This document shows, one piece after another, positions 23,827-36,285 of a DNA stretch of 64,000 bases (its first letter is position 1; every line of letters begins with the position of its first letter). The notes under the pieces are model-generated. The model searched no databases and was not told the origin of the DNA. It worked only from the letters and a program-made list of their open reading frames with translations. The DNA is taken from the NCBI GenBank assembly GCA_963513935.1, contig OY740774.1, forward strand, positions 91,537,093 to 91,601,092, written 5' to 3'. The DNA comes from Aphrophora alni. Lineage: Eukaryota > Arthropoda > Insecta > Hemiptera > Aphrophoridae. The translations under genes were made by a program, and so were the position numbers.

Positions 23827-25575
23827 TCTTCCTGAAGGAAAATAAAATATTGTGCTTTGACATTTTACACCTAATCAACCAAATATTTGTAACACTATTA
23901 TAATAAAACACATTGGAATTATATTTCTAAATATAGCATGCTAAAATGAACAAAGTGCATTTAAAAATCTTTAATTTCTTTTTCTCTCAAATATTTCCTA
24001 TGTGTTTTTTTTTTATTATTTGATACTTATTTCAATATTTTGTTTTCCTACCTAAAATAAAATGATTTCATATATTACATAACGATTTATCTTTTCTGCT
24101 ATTACCCTTACTCTTGTAAACAAATATTTCGTTTGAAATTTGGGGTTAATACTAGTTGGTATACAAAGTAACACAACTGACGTATACTGTTCATTGAATT
24201 GTACTGTAAATAAATTATAATATGGAAATATGCACCAACATGTATTTTGGAACGGTAAACAGTAGTTATGTATTTATGTATGCGGAAACCCGTGTATAAA
24301 CTAATCCCAGAAGCTTTCACTGAGTAGGTCAGCCGTTATCCACTGGTCTTCATTTGCATATTTGTTAAGGATGTCTTTATTAAAAGTGTTATATTTAAGA
24401 GTTAAATATAACAACGTAGGACATTCAGATTCTTTATGTGCACTATGTAGCTGAGAAAAAGTACACTATACATTAATGCAACAGCAGCATGCCGGTTAAA
24501 AATAAAAAAATACATTAGCATGAATATATACATCACGAATAAACTATTTATTATTTTTTATATTGGATATATGACAACACACATGTATACATACACGCTA
24601 ACACATACATAATATATATTTAAAAAATCATACATATGCTATAAAAAGGCAACTTAAATTTTGGATTGAAAGTTGATAATGATGAATAGCTCATATTATT
24701 CATGATTTATTGTTATAGTTTAACATCAACAGTATATAAAAGTTAAAAAAAGGGGTCTTGAATGTTAGGTAGACTATCATATAACATACAACAACCAATC
24801 ACATTCATATACAGAATCAAAGATAAGTGGAACAAGTATATTTAATCTTTTTTAACTTGTGGTAAACTCTAAATTTGAACTTCATACTACTTAAAAAAAT
24901 CGGTTTTACGTAAATAATGAAGTTTTTCCAGAAATCTGGTTTTAGCGGTTCTAATTTTAAAATAATTCCAGATTCATAGAATTAAAACTAACACTCATAA
25001 GTCTTAATTATAATTATAAACTATTATATTTAATCAATTAATTAGATCACACTACAAGCAATTATTTAATAAGGGGTAGACGATATATCATAGGCCTTGA
25101 TTATTAATTAAGTCAGTAATCTTTGCGATATGTCTCCACATTTAAAGATAATTTTTTGCTTTACCTTATTTCAAGGGATTTTTTTTTTAAATATATTTAA
25201 ATGTATACTTTTTTTTTTTCAAAGATAGCTGCCAACATTCACTTTAAACTTTTGACAGACCTAATATTTTTGTTAACGATAATTTTTATTTAATTTTACT
25301 TGGTTTTGCGGTTGGGTGATCGAAAAGGTTTGTGAACGTACAGTTTATTTAAAAAAGGTTTTTCTAATGAATTTTTTTTTCAAGGTTAACTATATTTCTT
25401 AACTACCTAACTTTGTAATAATGACAGGTTAAGCTCGAATTATATTACATCAATGATCAGACGGTCAGTGTTGCACGGGGTGTAACAAAGCAGTAAGATT
25501 TATGATTGTGTTACGCGCTTTGGCACAGACAACCTCTTTGTCACTGACTGTAGCCTACTTTACTACCTTGCAAAA

Positions 25576-25592
25576 GTCCTTTGGCAAAGGAC
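25576..25592. repeat. hairpin GTCCTTT/AAAGGAC in B1
   Basis: A perfect 7-bp stem with a 3-nt loop, inside a GC-richer patch (25,430-25,610) that is well kept in B2 and B4. Role unknown. Confidence 0.6.
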
Positions 25593-27542
25593 CTGGAAAA
25601 ACCTTCGAACTTTGTAAATAAATTTTCTGAAATAAAGAGAAAATACCTTACATTGGTTTTAAATTGCATTTCTTCGTGTGATATATTGTTAATTTCTTGA
25701 ACAGGTACTACTTTTATTTAATGTGTGTTATTTAGAGCATTGAGTATTGTTTATATCAGATAATACAATATACTAGGGAAGGGTTGAATACGTAAGTAAA
25801 TGAACCCAGTTAATTTATTAAACTAGATACAAATATTTTATTACGTTTTTAAAATATTGCCAGATATACATTTTTACAGTTTCCACCTTCAATTTATTAT
25901 AGTTTGTTCAGGTTTACCTAATAATAATAGTCCTCATCACGATTGTATATTCCGACCATCAATAAAAAGTACTCTTTTACAAGATGGTTTTTGTTTAATT
26001 CAGAACGAAAATATTTCTTAAACTATCATTTTCCTTCCTTCCAAGGAGTGTAAACATTTTTCAACTATTATCGTGGGCCAAAGAAAGTTTAAGAAAACAG
26101 ATATTTAGACTAAATTGATTTTGATAAGATAAATGAAGATTTATTTTGTGTTTCGTCATTTTTGAACCTCAATTAGTGCCCCAAGGTTTATCAAAATATT
26201 GAAAGAACTCGGATTGATCGTAAAGCACCTCCGTATTATAAACACCTAATTATGTTATTCCAAATTATTAGACTATATTCAAACAGACTATCGTTATGTA
26301 GTACTTATTCAAAGAGATCAATCAAAAGACAATTATGATTCTATAAGACATATTGTGATATATTTCTATATACTTGGCTATAAATGAAATCATATTTGAG
26401 TTAAGTACAGGGACATTAAAACATTAGAAAATGGATATGTATACAATACAAAATAAATAATCTATACTTTGAATTTTAGAAATGGATATACTTTTAAAAT
26501 AGTTTATTGATTTAAAACTTGATGTCATTCATATATGAGATCTAACAGTTTCCAATTTTAGTTTTAGTTCTATCTTGAATTGATTATACTTTATAAAATG
26601 CTTAAACTTTTATTCAAGATTGTTGAAACTTAAGATGGTTCTTTATTTAACTTTATTAAGTGTTGTGTAAAATAGGTTCGTCTCTTTAGAAAAAGGCGCA
26701 AAAAGTTTTATTTAAAACAATATCGAAAATTTATTCAATATTTAGACACATTTGACTTTTATAAATTTTCTTCCTTCAAAGAGAAGATAAAAAAAGTTAT
26801 TCTTTATAACAACGTTTTAATTTTATATTAATTGTTGGAAACAATAAAAGGTAAACTTCACCTTTAATAATATCAACAAACAATATTTAGATGTAACTAA
26901 CAAGGTTTATCTGTGTTTAAACACTAAACTGAAAACTAAAAAAATGTTAAAAATTATATCATACATACTGCAAATTATTTGTTCACCACAGTTTCAACTT
27001 CAATTTGTCGCAAAAAAATTAACAAGTGTTTGAGAAATGTAGGGAAACATTCATAATATTTTCAACAATAATACCAAAAATATACTTGTATACACAATAA
27101 AAGTTAGAGTGAGTTTCTAGGAAATATTAAAGACGCACAGATTTCATTAATCAAAACGCTGTCAAGCAACATCTCGTGAAAACTGAATTAAAATTGCTAT
27201 TCAAATATTGCAGATATTAGAAATAAGTGTGGTACGAATTTTGATTAAATTCCTATTAAAATGGAAATCTTACTGAATTAAAACAATTTATTGAAGTAAG
27301 ATTAGGCCTGAAATTATTAGACAGTAACCAAGTGTAATTATGTAACGATATCTATAGTTAAGACTTTGATAATAAATTGGTTACTAAAAAAAAAAATAAT
27401 AATAAAAATATACGACTGAAAAATGTAAACATTTCTGATGAATTCCACACTGGTAGTTGTTTCAATACATATATTTAGTAAAACAGTTTTATCTTTTAAT
27501 AGTTTTCCAAACTAATAAGTTTATTTACGATCCTTCCACCTA

Positions 27543-27787
27543 AGAATGTTTTTCCATCTCTGTGACTTATTTATTATGTAGTAATTCTACTTACATTTAT
27601 GACGCGTTTCGGAATTTTTTTTTCCATCCTCAGAATATCTCGCTCATTAGAGGTCGTCACAATAAATATGATTTCAACACAAAACACACTAACACATATT
27701 AAAACACATACGTAACGCACGCTAACGTGTGCACACACGGACGTATACAGTCAACTCGGACAAGTCACACAGACGGAAAAACATTCT
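27543..27787 (-). mobile_element. hammerhead-bearing mini-element with inverted ends (B1)
   Basis: The left end AGAATGTTTTTCCATCTCTG and the right end CAGACGGAAAAACATTCT (27,770-27,787) are imperfect inverted repeats; the pairing continues inward through GTGACTT and AAGTCAC. Inside, the minus strand carries a stretch similar to the Penelope-like 3' region (ATATGTGTTAGTG then TTTTGTGTT, as at 6,640-6,665) and a hammerhead-like motif. The element is about 245 bp with no coding capacity. I read it as a solo terminal repeat or a non-autonomous derivative of a Penelope-like element. In B4 the inverted ends are longer. Here a left-flank deletion has removed the outer bases. Confidence 0.55.
27601..27633 (-). 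ncRNA. hammerhead-like ribozyme motif (B1)
   Basis: On the minus strand the core box CTGAGGA (27,633-27,627) is followed by a stem II of GGAA with TTCC, then GAA, a stem III of ACGCGT, and C as the putative cleavage base (a GUC triplet). One extra base sits between the core box and stem II, as in the Penelope-like copy at 6,689. Stem I pairing beside the core is weak, so activity is doubtful. Confidence 0.55.
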
Positions 27788-28103
27788 AGTTATTTTAAAC
27801 GTGACTTGGGCACATTTGCAATGATTATAATATAAAATGTTGTACTATGAATTTTAACTATTAAACGGGAAAATATTATTGTGTTATTCATATATACAAG
27901 AATTATAATTGATCAACATGTTAAATTTATCTTATAATTTACAAGACACGCCTAGACATTTTGTATAAAAAAAACAAAAAAAAAAAAAAAAAAACATGTG
28001 TTCTATAAAAGTTAAATGAAACTATAAAACAATACGTTGCTATGGTGCTCTTTTAGTTACAAAACTGTGGATTTATTGAAAGGAAAACTACGATTTTGTT
28101 TAG

Positions 28104-28135
28104 AACTTGTGAAAACTCTATTATATTCACAAGTT
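28104..28135. repeat. 10-bp perfect inverted repeat (B1)
   Basis: AACTTGTGAA and TTCACAAGTT flank a 12-nt loop. It is kept at 36,602-36,633 (B2) and 54,120-54,151 (B4). Two tandem 19-bp copies of ATAATATCCA-type sequence follow at 28,286-28,323. Confidence 0.7.
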
Positions 28136-31100
28136 TTCAGAATTAATGTTTCTGCAAATATTTAAATATATAATTTTTGACGATTCACATAAATTAATCT
28201 CTACGTCACATACCTGTCGAAGACTAAATAGAGTTCACATAATTTCAGTCGACCGAATCAGTTTGAATATACTCACAGATTTTATATAATATCCACTATT
28301 TCGCATAATATCCAGTATTTCACGTAAAGTATAATTAAAAACTTTAATACAGTAATGTTACCATCGACATTATCATGGAGATATCACATTATTACACAGT
28401 CTGTGTTCACGGTTTATCTGTTATTCTTCAGTTTAAATGTACGATTAGGTAACAATTAATTGTAAGAGGAATTCCATAAATATTATATTTTATTTTTATC
28501 CTCTGGTAATTAAAAATAATTAATATCGGTAAAAAAAAATCGCTTCATCTGATATTGTTTTTCAAATTAAAAACCAGAATTATTGGAATTTTTTAGTTTT
28601 CCACCACGCCTTAATCATTAATTTATCAAACTGATGTTATAACACATTCGTCTACAAACATCATATATTTCTATTCCAGGTTTTGTACATGATTCAGCAA
28701 CAATATTTTTATTTGTATAGGTTTGTAATGGTAATTCACCTATTTTATTAATACTTTATTTGTTTGTCGTACATTTGTGTTAAAAATGGTATTTAATTGG
28801 CGTAGAAAAAATAATTTGCATCATCATAAGTGTAGAAAATCTACACGTAGTATCGTCAAAAAAGAAATTTTAAAAAAATCGATAGTAATTATTTTGATAA
28901 TGATCGAAACATAAATATAACCTAATTATTTACGTAATATGATATTAAAAGGGAAAAAATCCTAATAAAAAAATTGGAGTAATGATGTTAGTTGCCTATT
29001 TTAAAATTCATATTAAACCTAGAATAAACCAAAATAGTAACAGGTGATTCGAAGAAAACATATATTTTTGGATACTAATTCTTTATTTCAAAATTGTACC
29101 AAGGGGTAAATTGTATGGTTAATCTCGCTCTGTCTAAAGAATATTTCCTTTCCAAAAAATTGGCTAACAAATAAATAAATATCATAAAAAATAAAGTTTT
29201 GCTTTTTCAATTCGATGTTTTTGTGTTGAGTAAATTCTATTAACACAATCAAAATTGGAGAAGACTGAATTAAAGTTTGGCCTTTTGTAATTGAAATGAC
29301 CGGAGCAGAGATAGCTCAATTTAAACCCGAGAAAAGTAAATACTTCTCTATTGTCAAACTTTGATTATAACTCCTTCCTATTCTTGGTATATAATTCACA
29401 AAGTGTGAAAACGGATAAAAATTTAGTTTTTAAAACTGTGTAATTCATACAATCATTGTGTTACGCTTATTATAATATACGAGTATGATGGAAAAATAAA
29501 TAGAACGAACAAAATGACATTTGCTTGCGAATAACTATTATGATATAAATATTGTTAAACAAGATATTGCTTTACAAGAAAACTAACTTGTTTAAAAGTA
29601 AGTAAACATGATATATTTTTTCCTTGTTATTTAAAGACAAAAACCACTCTGTCATCTTTGTCTCTTAAATGAAGGAAGAAAAGATCATAAAATAAAGAAA
29701 ACTGACCTTCAAATTATAAAATTGCTTCAGCTTCGGCATCTTGTTCCAAAAATAACAAGAGTTACCAAATGGGAAAGATAAAAGGTAGGGATCTAACACA
29801 ACAAAAGGACCGCTTGAACAAAGGTGTAGATTCAGTTAGGTGCTTTCGGAAGTACCACCCCTGTTCTAACTATAGTTATGCCCTGAATTGCTAAGATTTT
29901 AGAGTTCAGAAATACTTATTATAAAATTGAAGTTTGATTTTAATTCAGTATTGCTGGATTGATGAAGCTCAGATCAATTTATTGCATTTAATCTACTGAA
30001 TTCTTCGTATTTCGTTTGGAAAAAACTTCATTAACTGGAGTTTACTCAAGCAATACAAACAGAATAAAATATGTTGGCAGCAATGCTTCTTGGTTTTATA
30101 TTACTTAAGTTATTGAAATTTTTTGTGTTTTACATTATTAATAGGGATTAAACAATTGGTTTCAAATGTAAATTAAATATAACTTCTCTTAAATAAGTTG
30201 ATAGTTCATAATCAGAAGCGGGCAGAATTATATTTGAAATATGGTGCCCACATATAACATCCATTCTAAAGTTGACTACTTTCATGAAATTTACTTCTAT
30301 ATTGAAAAATAATTACGTCACTACCCAGTATATAAACACCTTCTCAATTTTATACTAGAACAGAGAAATAAAATTCCCAAAATGATTAATAATAACATAA
30401 GATATTTTAATAAAACAAACTTACCTGATTTTATATATTGAATTTTAATCGTAATTTATAATTGTTTACTATGTTTCATTACTGCATGCCATCATGAATA
30501 ACTAATTTAGTTATATTTTGTTGATCCTTTATCCTCATAGTGCTTTAACCTACCTGATCCTGCCCCTCTCTGCATTCCATCCATATCTTATTTATCTTCC
30601 TAATCGTGAATTTTATTTTTATTTACCCTATTTGTTCATTTGTGAATGACCAAAACAAGTAAAAAACTGTCAACTACAGCAGTGGTATTTTCCTATAATA
30701 ATTAAAACTTGAAATGGCAAGATTATAAAAAAATATAATAAAACCAATAGCACCAACAAATAGGGGACACTAAAGAAAAGGACATGTTTTTTGGCAAGTG
30801 AACAGTTAAAGTTTGATTATATTGAATTTACTTAAAATTGTTTTCCTTCGATGGGATTTGATTCATCTTGTTATTCTTGACTTTAAACTCTGTTATTTCT
30901 GTAGAAAAAACATCTCTCCTCTTTGCTGTTAATTTATGTAGTCGCAGTGGCAGCAAGGGGAAGATAGTACTATTGTACTTATTCTACAAGGTAAAATAAT
31001 TCACCCTATATATATATCACATGATTAATTATATGCATATATTAGCAACATGTGTAGTTTTAAAAAATGAACGTGAAATATATTGTGGAATCAGTTTAAA

Positions 31101-31254
31101 GGTATTATCATTACGCTAGAGGGGCGTAACAAAATTTTAGTCGCAAGAATACGTTACGTCAAATACCACAACGGAACATTAACTCTGTATTATCTAAAAA
31201 CAATGTAAAATAAATGTAATGTGTTGTTGTATAAAAGTGTATACAATATTAAAT

Positions 31255-31320
31255 GTCTCGTTTGGTGTAGTCACTAGAATTCTCGTCTTAATCCTGTTTG
31301 GATCCTAATCCGAGCTCAGA
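31255..31320 (+). other. tRNA-Gly-like sequence in B2
   Basis: The same sequence as at 22,850 with no visible change in the tRNA-like part. It reflects block duplication, not independent insertion. Confidence 0.35.
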
Positions 31321-31966
31321 AAATGAAAATGTATTGAATCAACAACGCAAAATTAATAAGAAGAACAATGGTTGATAAGAAATTTAGTTTTGGAAAGAGA
31401 CAAATTCAGAAACTATTACAAAAATTAAACTAGTTTCATTTTTTAACGTTATTAATACGTTTATTAAATTCAAAACCTTAGACTACAATAAACTTAGTCA
31501 AATTAGTATTATGTACACAACATTATACAGGTTGAAATATGTTGGTTCAAAGTAAAAAACAATGAAATTAGTATGGGTTTTGTAAAGTTAACAATATATG
31601 ATATTATTTCTGCTTTGATGACTTCACTGTTGTGATTTTAAATCACACTTTTAGCTCTAAAACAGTCTATGTACCAGAAATGTCAAAACTATTAGTTATT
31701 TTTCCAATTGTATAAAGATACATATTTATATTAAAAATAAAATGTTAAATTTTCTTGAGTTAGTATAACAGGATATATGTTTAAAAAATTCTAATATTAT
31801 TGAAACCTTTGTCTCGGGCAATATATATCTTTACTATAAAATAATATAACTTTAAGTTTTCATGGAATAAATAAGTTCAAGATCACCTACCAGATTAATT
31901 CAATATTTTATGTACCCATTTTAGGTATACAGTCTTAAGATGTTCTATAATAAAATGGTATTATCT

Positions 31967-32018
31967 AAAAAAAAAAAAAAAAATAAAATAAAAAAAAAAA
32001 AAAAAATAAAATAAAAAA
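31967..32018. repeat. A-rich tract in B2
   Basis: Poly-A broken by single T residues in a duplicated AATAAAATAAA pattern. It is longer than in B1 (near 23,597-23,609), similar in B3 (40,463-40,515) and shorter in B4 (near 49,503). Confidence 0.85.
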
Positions 32019-32239
32019 TTGCGTTCTATTATTTTTTTTTTGGTTTTCATTCATCGTTGATATGATATTGTTATATTTCACACAATAATTCAAAAGAGAG
32101 TAGTCGATTTAAAAATATCCATATTTCTACGAAACATTTTTTTACATAATATGAATCAATAGAAAAATTATGAAGAAGCTTTAAATTTATACTTTTTTAT
32201 TTTATTGTAAGATAGTAAACTAAAATACTTGAAATAATA

Positions 32240-32242
<3 letters not shown>

Positions 32243-32331
<89 letters not shown>
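32243..32331. repeat. TA microsatellite in B2
   Basis: About 44 uninterrupted TA units, the longest allele of this site among the four B copies. The tyrosine-isoleucine frame it creates on the minus strand is an artefact of the repeat. Confidence 0.95.
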
Positions 32332-32333
<2 letters not shown>

Positions 32334-35300
32334 TTCCGAAAGGAAAATAAAATATTGTGCTTTGTCATTTTAAACTTTATCAACCAAATATGTGTAATAA
32401 TATTATAATAAAACACATTGGACTTATATTTCTAAATATAGCACACTAAAAGAAACTAAGTGCATTTAATAATCTATAATTTCTTTTCCTATCAAATATG
32501 TCCTATGTGTTTTTTTATTATTTGATACTTATTTCAATATTTTGTTTTCCTACCTAAAATAAAATGATTTCATATATTACCTAACGATTTATCTTTTCTG
32601 CTATTACCCTTACTCTTGTAAACAAATATTTCGTTTGAAATTTGGGGTTAATACTAGTTGGTATACAAAGTAACACAACTGACGTATACTGTTCATTGAA
32701 TTGTACTGTAAATTAAAATATGGAAATATACAGCAACATGCATTTTGAAACGGTAAACAGTAGTTATGTATGTATGTATGCGGAAACCCGTGTATAAACT
32801 AATCCCAGAAGCTTTCACTGAGTAGGTCAGCCGTTATCCACTGGTCTTCATTTGCATATTTGTTAAGGATGTCTTTATTAAAAGTGTTATATTTAAGAGT
32901 AAAACATAACAACGCAGGACATTTAGATTTTTTATGTGCACTATGTAGCTGAGAAAAAGTACACTATACATTAATGCAACAGCAGCATGCCGGTTAAAAA
33001 TAAAAAAATACATTAGCATGAATATATACATCACGAATAAACTATTTATTATTTTTTATATTGGATATATGGGTACACACATGTATACATACACGCTAAC
33101 ACATACATAATATATATTTAAAAAATCATACATATGCTATAAAAAGGCAACTTAAATTTTGGATTGAAAGTTGATAATGATGAATAGCTCATATTATTCA
33201 TGATTTATTGTTATAGTTTAACATCAACAGTATATAAAAGTTAAAAAAAGGAGTCTTGAATGTTAGGTAAACTCTCATATAACATACAACAACCAATCAC
33301 ATTCATATACAGAATCAAAGATAAGTGGAACAAGTATATTTAATCTTTTTTAACTTGTGGTAAACTCTAAATTTGAACTTCATACTACTTAAAAAAATCG
33401 GTTTTACGTAAATAATGAAGTTTTTCCAGAAATCTGGTTTTAGCGGTTCTAATTTTAAAATAATTCCAGATTCATAGAATTAAAACTAACACTCATAAGT
33501 CTTAATTATAATTATAAACTATTATATTTAATCAATTAATTAGATCACACTACAAGCAATTATTTAATAAGGGGTAGACGATATATCATAGGCCTTGATT
33601 ATTAATTAAGTCAGTAATCTTTGCGATATGTCTCCACATTTAAAGATAATTTTTTGCTTTACCTTATTTCAAGGGATTTTTTTTTTAAATATATTTAAAT
33701 GTATACTTTTTTTTTTTCAAAGATAGCTGCCAACATTCACTTTAAACTTTTGACAGACCTAATATTTTTGTTAACGATAATTTTTATTTAATTTTACTTG
33801 GTTTTGCGGTTGGGTGATCGAAAAGGTTTGTGAACGTACAGTTTATTTAAAAAAGGTTTTTCTAATGAATTTTTTTTTCAAGGTTAACTATATTTCTTAA
33901 CTACCTAACTTTGTAATAATGACAGGTTAAGCTCGAATTATATTACATCAATGATCAGACGGTCAGTGTTGCACGGGGTGTAACAAAGCAGTAAGATTTA
34001 TGATTGTGTTACGCGCTTTGGCACAGACAACCTCTTTGTCACTGACTGTAGCCTACTTTACTACCTTGCAAAAGTCCTTTGGCAAAGGACCTGGAAAAAC
34101 CTTCGAACTTTGTAAATAAATTTTCTGAAATAAAGAGAAAATACCTTACATTGGTTTTAAATTGCATTTCTTCGTGTGATATATTGTTAATTTCTTGAAC
34201 AGGTACTACTTTTATTTAATGTGTGTTATTTAGAGCATTGAGTATTGTTTATATCAGATAATACAATATACTAGGGAAGGGTTGAATACGTAAGTAAATG
34301 AACCCAGTTAATTTATTAAACTAGATACAAATATTTTATTACGTTTTTAAAATATTGCCAGATATACATTTTTACAGTTTCCACCTTCAATTTATTATAG
34401 TTTGTTCAGGTTTACCTAATAATAATAGTCCTCATCACGATTGTATATTCCGACCATCAATAAAAAGTACTCTTTTACAAGATGGTTTTTGTTTAATTCA
34501 GAACGAAAATATTTCTTAAACTATCATTTTCCTTCCTTCCAAGGAGTGTAAACATTTTTCAACTATTATCGTGGGCCAAAGAAAGTTTAAGAAAACAGAT
34601 ATTTAGACTAAATTGATTTTGATAAGATAAATGAAGATTTATTTTGTGTTTCGTCATTTTTGAACCTCAATTAGTGCCCCAAGGTTTATCAAAATATTGA
34701 AAGAACTCGGATTGATCGTAAAGCACCTCCGTATTATAAACACCTAATTATGTTATTCCAAATTATTAGACTATATTCAAACAGACTATCGTTATGTAGT
34801 ACTTATTCAAAGAGATCAATCAAAAGACAATTATGATTCTATAAGACATATTGTGATATATTTCTATATACTTGGCTATAAATGAAATCATATTTGAGTT
34901 AAGTACAGGGACATTAAAACATTAGAAAATGGATATGTATACAATACAAAATAAATAATCTATACTTTGAATTTTAGAAATGGATATACTTTTAAAATAG
35001 TTTATTGATTTAAAACTTGATGTCATTCATATATGAGATCTAACAGTTTCCAATTTTAGTTTTAGTTCTATCTTGAATTGATTATACTTTATAAAATGCT
35101 TAAACTTTTATTCAAGATTGTTGAAACTTAAGATGGTTCTTTATTTAACTTTATTAAGTGTTGTGTAAAATAGGTTCGTCTCTTTAGAAAAAGGCGCAAA
35201 AAGTTTTATTTAAAACAATATCGAAAATTTATTCAATATTTAGACACATTTGACTTTTATAAATTTTCTTCCTTCAAAGAGAAGATAAAAAAAGTTATTC

Positions 35301-36040
35301 TTTATAACAACGTTTTAATTTTATATTAATTGTTGGAAACAATAAAAGGTAAACTTCACCTTTAATAATATCAACAAACAATATTTAGATGTAACTAACA
35401 AGGTTTATCTGTGTTTAAACACTAAACTGAAAACTAAAAAAATGTTAAAAATTATATCATACATACTGCAAATTATTTGTTCACCACAGTTTCAACTTCA
35501 ATTTGTCGCAAAAAAATTAACAAGTGTTTGAGAAATGTAGGGAAACATTCATAATATTTTCAACAATAATACCAAAAATATACTTGTATACACAATAAAA
35601 GTTAGAGTGAGTTTCTAGGAAATATTAAAGACGCACAGATTTCATTAATCAAAACGCTGTCAAGCAACATCTCGTGAAAACTGAATTAAAATTGCTATTC
35701 AAATATTGCAGATATTAGAAATAAGTGTGGTACGAATTTTGATTAAATTCCTATTAAAATGGAAATCTTACTGAATTAAAACAATTTATTGAAGTAAGAT
35801 TAGGCCTGAAATTATTAGACAGTAACCAAGTGTAATTATGTAACGATATCTATAGTTAAGACTTTGATAATAAATTGGTTACTAAAAAAAAAAATAATAA
35901 TAAAAATATACGACTGAAAAATGTAAACATTTCTGATGAATTCCACACTGGTAGTTGTTTCAATACATATATTTAGTAAAACAGTTTTATCTTTTAATAG
36001 TTTTCCAAACTAATAAGTTTATTTACGATCCTTCCACCTA

Positions 36041-36285
36041 AGAATGTTTTTCCATCTCTGTGACTTATTTATTATGTAGTAATTCTACTTACATTTATGA
36101 CGCGTTTCGGAATTTTTTTTTCCATCCTCAGAATATCTCGCTCATTAGAGGTCGTCACAATAAATATGATTTCAACACAAAACACACTAACACATATTAA
36201 AACACATACGTAACGCACGCTAACGTGTGCACACACGGACGTATACAGTCAACTCGGACAAGTCACACAGACGGAAAAACATTCT
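36041..36285 (-). mobile_element. hammerhead-bearing mini-element (B2)
   Basis: An identical duplicate of the B1 copy at 27,543-27,787, carried along by the block duplication. It has the same shortened left end. Confidence 0.55.
36099..36131 (-). ncRNA. hammerhead-like ribozyme motif (B2)
   Basis: Same core box, stem II, ACGCGT stem III and GUC site as at 27,601-27,633, with no change seen. Confidence 0.55.

Larger units (their letters stand above)
21530..30017 (+). repeat. segmental duplication block B, copy 1 (B1)
   Basis: The block runs from GGAAAAAAAACTTCATTAAC to the TGAATTCTTC-containing end just before the next GGAAAAAACTTCATTAAC. It is about 8,488 bp long and repeated head-to-tail as B2 and partial B3, and again as B4. 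From 24,801 to 30,017 it matches B2 (33,299-38,514) almost base for base: I could find one A-run length change and one substitution (G at 29,491, A at 37,988). Before about 24,800 it differs from B2 and B3 by several percent and keeps segments they have lost. It holds no gene, only a tRNA-Gly-like sequence and a hammerhead-bearing mini-element. Confidence 0.92.

Noticed and set aside
27436..27480. CTGATGA string as a second hammerhead core
   Set aside because: No GAAAC box or stem II follows.
32168..32416. Minus-strand open frame of 82 codons with a long Tyr-Ile repeat
   Set aside because: It is made by the TA microsatellite and has no unique protein sequence of note.
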